Source: Caproiciproducens sp. NJN-50 (GTDB lineage Bacteria; Bacillota; Clostridia; Oscillospirales; Acutalibacteraceae). Taken from it: a stretch of DNA of 64,000 nucleotides. The notes below the pieces were generated by a model that made no database searches, had not been told where the DNA came from, and saw only the letters and a program-made list of their open reading frames with translations. The DNA is taken from NCBI RefSeq assembly GCF_004103755.1, contig NZ_CP035283.1:1674001-1738000 (forward strand), given 5' to 3'. Positions 62,301 to 64,000 of this stretch are shown here, in pieces (position 1 is the stretch's first letter; every line of letters starts with the position of its first letter). Made by a program: the position numbers and the translations under genes.

Positions 62301-62715
62301 TGAAAAGATCCTCCGGCGCGACGGCACACATCTTGAATTCCGCGCAAGTATCGAGAAGGAGGCCGATCAGCTCCGTGCTTTCCGCGTTCCGGCGGTAAAT
62401 GTCGAGGCGGTCCTTCACCTGCTCGAGCGCCAGACTCATGAAAATGCTGCGGCCTCCGTCGTCCAGCCGCCTTCCGGCAAAGCCGCCGTAATGCCGCAGC
62501 ACCTCTTCCGCCAGCCGGGAAAAGCTCACGACGCTCACGCGGCGGGCCAGCACCGGCCCAAGCAGCCGGAGCATGGCGCGCTCGTTCTCGAACGACGCCT
62601 GCTCCGGGACGATCAGCATCAGCTTGTCGTCGCCGGAGCCGGCCAAATCTTTGAGCGCGTTCCGCACGGCCATCGTCTTGCCGCTTCCGGCGCGGCCCAA
62701 AAGTAAACGCAGCAT
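59374..62715 (-). CDS. addB: ATP-dependent nuclease subunit B
   Basis: 1113 residues from the ATG at 62715 (GGGG eight bases upstream); the frame to 62763 is unsupported. The N-terminal LLLGRAGSGKT (about 4-14) is the only working ATP loop; the helicase-like remainder recognises Chi. The C-terminal nuclease has RVVDYKTGQKE and the four-cysteine Fe-S staple: one Cys in YHLCRFQYFC and the cluster CAWCPYGAVCGHE. It follows spoIIR on the same strand with a 73-base gap. Confidence 0.95.
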   Translation of the reverse strand: MLRLLLGRAGSGKTMAVRNALKDLAGSGDDKLMLIVPEQASFENERAMLRLLGPVLARRVSVVSFSRLAEEVLRHYGGFAGRRLDDGGRSIFMSLALEQVKDRLDIYRRNAESTELIGLLLDTCAEFKMCAVAPEDLFKAAEKMPDGTLRRKVSELSLILSAYDALVAQSYIDPLDDLTRLKEKLEQNDFFSGYTVMVDSFQSFTVQEYDVLSLILRQAKEVRAALCADRLDDPECGAGLFSLVRRTAKILIRLAKQNGVPVAAPIILESGTRFQSEDLKALEEGIYRPSHRKPFSGACKAISIYEAKNSYDESAFVAATIRRLMIDGGYRYRDFAVVARSQESYRGILDAALENWEIPYFMDRPEEIDAEPLMRLVLSAFRITQNGFRSDDVFLYLKTGLCGLTPEQISLLENYTFLWNLSGKKWREEWKDSPEGFAEETKPGGAAQLKELNELRIAVVAPLERFAGRTADADGEEMAGAVYRLLEELHAAEHLKQFAKQLSDDGNPALAERELRVWDLLMGILDQTALVLGKNKVTGMRYAELLRMVVLSSRIASIPQGLDEVTVGAADRSRPADPKVVFLVGCAQGQFPMVSGSGGLISDRERHELIGLGLELNDTGEGAAVQERFLAYSAMCTASQRLFLCYPVSDEDGKANSPSSILTETRAVLPGVQIWNELLLEQTYFATALKPVMELSAQKWHGGDPFSETLKELLRRRGKDRELASLAGAAEKRPFAFHDPRKATSLFSREMQVSATQIEIYHLCRFQYFCRYGLGARERKTAELNALEYGSLMHYLLQRLFQEIGSAQINGVTDRELRGVILKFLEDYVEARFGGLKNRTPRFAYLISRLADSAQIVARRIAEELAQSGFEPVDFELSIGGEIPPLTIPLPDGGKVEIDGKIDRVDVMARNGVRYLRVVDYKTGQKEFRLSDVIYGMNLQMLIYLAALCENGKRRYGEVLPAGVLYMPANRPSAAAKREDDGKKLEKDFGRKLRMDGLILNDAEVVAAMEPDGKGTYLPVTLKGGVPSGEGHLITERELEQAFHYIRRLVADMAEELKRGKIAAVPLSGDYDACAWCPYGAVCGHERDDLEREMQKWDRDAVIGEFSKGGETE

Positions 62716-62741
62716 TTTATGCCCCACATCCTTTGAAAGAA

Positions 62742-62750
62742 AGTATAGCA
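62742..62750 (-). promoter_or_regulatory. Possible extended -10 promoter of addBA
   Basis: Minus strand TGCTATACT (62742-62750), an extended -10 without a good -35 (only T-rich sequence). It lies 26 bases upstream of the addB ATG. Confidence 0.4.
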
Positions 62751-62788
62751 TAAAATGCCGCATGAAAAAAGTCTGCCGAATCTGCGCC

Positions 62789-63391
62789 TTACCGCTGGCC
62801 CAGCCACTGTTTCAGCTGTTCGTAATATTCGACCGTCTTGAATTTTACCTGATAGCCTCCTCCGTCCCGGACGATTTTCAATTCGTTCGGGTTCAAAACA
62901 TCCTCAAGCTGTTTTTTATCCTGAGCGGCCGGAAGACAGAGCTGCGGAAAAATGACGCACCACCAGTTGTGCCCTTCTCCGGAACCGATGGTCACTTCCA
63001 GGGCGTCGTATTCTCCGGCGGGCAAAGTCACGTCGCCATATGTCCGGGTGGTAAAGTATGTTTTGGCAAGCCGGACCGTCACCGGATACCCATAGCCCTG
63101 CCGTTTCACTTCATCCTGCGCGGCCTCCTGCAGCTGATCCAGCCTTTGGCGGACCGCTTTTTCCGCCTCTTCCCTGTCCTTCACATTGTCCAGCATCCCA
63201 CGGCTTTCCTCAAGGATTCTGTCTCGGACTTTCAGCTTCAGGCTCTGATCCTGCTGGGAATCGGAGTTGGCAAGGACGTGCAGCCGGAGCACCTGCGACG
63301 GGATTTCCTCACAGCCCGCTGTAAACCCGGTAAAGTTCAGCAAAACGGCAAAAACAAAAGCCAAGCACAATGCTTTTCCAAATGTTTTCAT
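62789..63391 (-). CDS. spoIIR: Stage II sporulation protein R
   Basis: 200 residues. A signal peptide (about 1-25, ending near TAGCEE) is followed by the SpoIIR core: VLRLHVLANSDSQQDQSLKL, VRDRIL, ARLAK-type YPVTVRLAKTYFTTRTYGDV, LPAGEYDALEV and the hallmark HNWWCVIFPQLC. SpoIIR is made in the forespore under sigma-F and crosses to the mother cell to trigger SpoIIGA cleavage of pro-sigma-E. A matching sigma-F-like promoter and an SD-covering hairpin lie upstream. SD AAGGAG before ATG 63391. Confidence 0.95.
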   Translation of the reverse strand: MKTFGKALCLAFVFAVLLNFTGFTAGCEEIPSQVLRLHVLANSDSQQDQSLKLKVRDRILEESRGMLDNVKDREEAEKAVRQRLDQLQEAAQDEVKRQGYGYPVTVRLAKTYFTTRTYGDVTLPAGEYDALEVTIGSGEGHNWWCVIFPQLCLPAAQDKKQLEDVLNPNELKIVRDGGGYQVKFKTVEYYEQLKQWLGQR

Positions 63392-63396
63392 AAAAC

Positions 63397-63424
63397 AGCT
63401 CCTTTTTGATTTTCATCAGGAGCT
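63397..63424 (-). repeat. Hairpin covering the spoIIR Shine-Dalgarno
   Basis: AGCTCCT (63418-63424 on the minus strand) pairs with AGGAGCT (63397-63403), which contains the SD. Inner GAT/ATC pairing around GAAA strengthens the loop. If the transcript starts near 63443, the hairpin is in the mRNA and would mask the SD. Confidence 0.65.
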
Positions 63425-63447
63425 TTGACCAAAATTTTCCATTTTAT

Positions 63448-63477
63448 TCTTTTTTCCATAACTTTTATTCGCTATAA
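63448..63477 (-). promoter_or_regulatory. Sigma-F-like promoter of spoIIR
   Basis: Minus strand: TTATA (63473-63477), 15 bases, GGAAAAAA (63450-63457). This fits the forespore consensus GYATA-N15-GGNRANANT at most positions, with T for the first G. It suits the known sigma-F control of spoIIR. The same bases give a TATAAT on the plus strand. Confidence 0.5.
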
Positions 63478-63478
63478 T
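63473..63478 (+). promoter_or_regulatory. Candidate -10 box of the VanZ-like gene
   Basis: TATAAT (63473-63478) on the plus strand, 29 bases before the ATG, with AAGGAG between; upstream only T-rich sequence stands at -35. Confidence 0.4.
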
Positions 63479-63506
63479 GAGGATAAAAAAAGTAAGGAGT
63501 GTTATT

Positions 63507-64000
63507 ATGCAGGAATCGTTTCTCAATCTGCTGGTCCGGCTCAAGGACCTCCTTTTTCAAGGATCGCTGAACCTGACCGGTGCTTTGCTGTGGGGGATGA
63601 TCCTTTATTTGATCTGCCTGCCCCTGTTCTTCCGAAAAAAGGAGTTTCCCCAGAATCTCTGCATTGCCGTATTGTTTTTGTACACCGCCGCGCTTTTGCA
63701 GTCCTGCCAGTGCCTGACCGTCCCGAAATCCTGGAATCCGGACGGGCCTTCCATCGCCGCGGCCTTCGGCGCCATGGAGTGGAATCCCTTTCTTTTCTCC
63801 TCATTCGGCGTCAGCGGTTTGTGGACATCCCTTCTTTCTGATTTCCTGGTTTTGATGCCAATCGGCTTTTTGGTTCCGATGGCCAGCTTTCGGGTCCGGT
63901 TTTGGAAAATGATCCTGATCGCCCTGCTGTGCGGCACCGGTCTGGAGGCTGTCCAGCTGCTTGCGAACATTCTGACACAAAGCGCTTCCCGCAGCGTCAG
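63507..64000 (+). CDS. VanZ-like family membrane protein (3' end outside window)
   Basis: 164 residues visible; ATG at 63507 has AAGGAG (63494-63499). Four hydrophobic segments are seen (about 24-43, 53-70, 114-131 and 140-156). VanZ-type signatures: a segment SLLSDFLVLMPIGFLVPM (about 113-131) and GTGLEAVQLL (about 149-158). The family has unknown biochemical function; VanZ itself gives teicoplanin resistance but most members are general. It is divergent from spoIIR. Confidence 0.7.
   Translation, partial: MQESFLNLLVRLKDLLFQGSLNLTGALLWGMILYLICLPLFFRKKEFPQNLCIAVLFLYTAALLQSCQCLTVPKSWNPDGPSIAAAFGAMEWNPFLFSSFGVSGLWTSLLSDFLVLMPIGFLVPMASFRVRFWKMILIALLCGTGLEAVQLLANILTQSASRSV

Overview
The window reads as a chromosomal core segment of a spore-forming, low-redox Firmicute of the class Clostridia. 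It carries PolC-type DNA polymerase, AddAB instead of RecBCD, an infC-rpmI-rplT operon with a leader attenuator, dipicolinate synthase (spoVFA/spoVFB), SpoIIR, a short HisG that needs HisZ, and an HPr-like protein. The moderately high G+C with G/C-ending codons and the gene content fit an Oscillospiraceae/Ruminococcaceae-like clostridium; the family-level placement is inference. No tRNA, rRNA, prophage, insertion sequence or CRISPR array was found, and no gap between genes exceeds about 210 bases.

Layout. (1) 1-1841, minus: dpaA-dpaB, then a zinc-ribbon gene cut by the window edge; divergent from murC (plus). (2) 3469-10263, minus: pyrE-radC-uvrB-uvrA-HAD phosphatase, divergent from an RluA-type pseudouridine synthase whose end overlaps a decayed methyltransferase start. 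(3) 11478-17697, minus: hisZ-G-D-C-B-A-I-E, lacking hisH and hisF. (4) 17771-28261, minus: pyrH-frr-uppS-cdsA-dxr-rseP-ispG-polC, a growth cluster joining UMP kinase, ribosome recycling, undecaprenyl and phospholipid precursors, the two MEP-pathway enzymes and the replicative polymerase. (5) 28468-36077, mixed strands and more accessory: nrdR, a TIM-barrel epimerase-like gene, a small helical protein, an ABC-F ATPase, a His-less HPr-like protein, mtaB, a secreted GHL10-type glycosidase-like protein, and a zinc-ribbon/DUF1294 pair. (6) 36209-55620, minus: a long housekeeping run, infC-rpmI-rplT, TrmH-family methyltransferase, dprA, topA, trmFO, plsX, rnc, radical SAM, smc, ftsY, rdgB, yhbY, nadD, yqeK, rsfS, leuS and a secreted protein. 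(7) 55829-63391, minus: spoIIR-addB-addA, with a VanZ-like gene leaving the right edge on the plus strand.

How it works together. Most genes are packed with short gaps or ATGA-type overlaps, so transcription is in long co-directional runs. Sigma-A-like promoters with 17-base spacers can be read in front of murC, pyrE, hisZ, pyrH, nrdR, the TIM-barrel gene, the ABC-F gene, the HPr-like gene, the zinc-ribbon pair and infC. Several genes use non-ATG starts (TTG for polC, cdsA, smc, rnc and probably pyrH; GTG for hisA, hisB, nadD, ftsY, ispG and dpaB; ATT for infC). The window is mainly ordinary core genome. The signals most worth a second look are the SD-covering hairpin in front of spoIIR, the HPr-like protein that keeps the regulatory serine but lost the catalytic histidine, the dyad between dpaA and murC, the missing hisHF and acpP genes, and the truncated methyltransferase.
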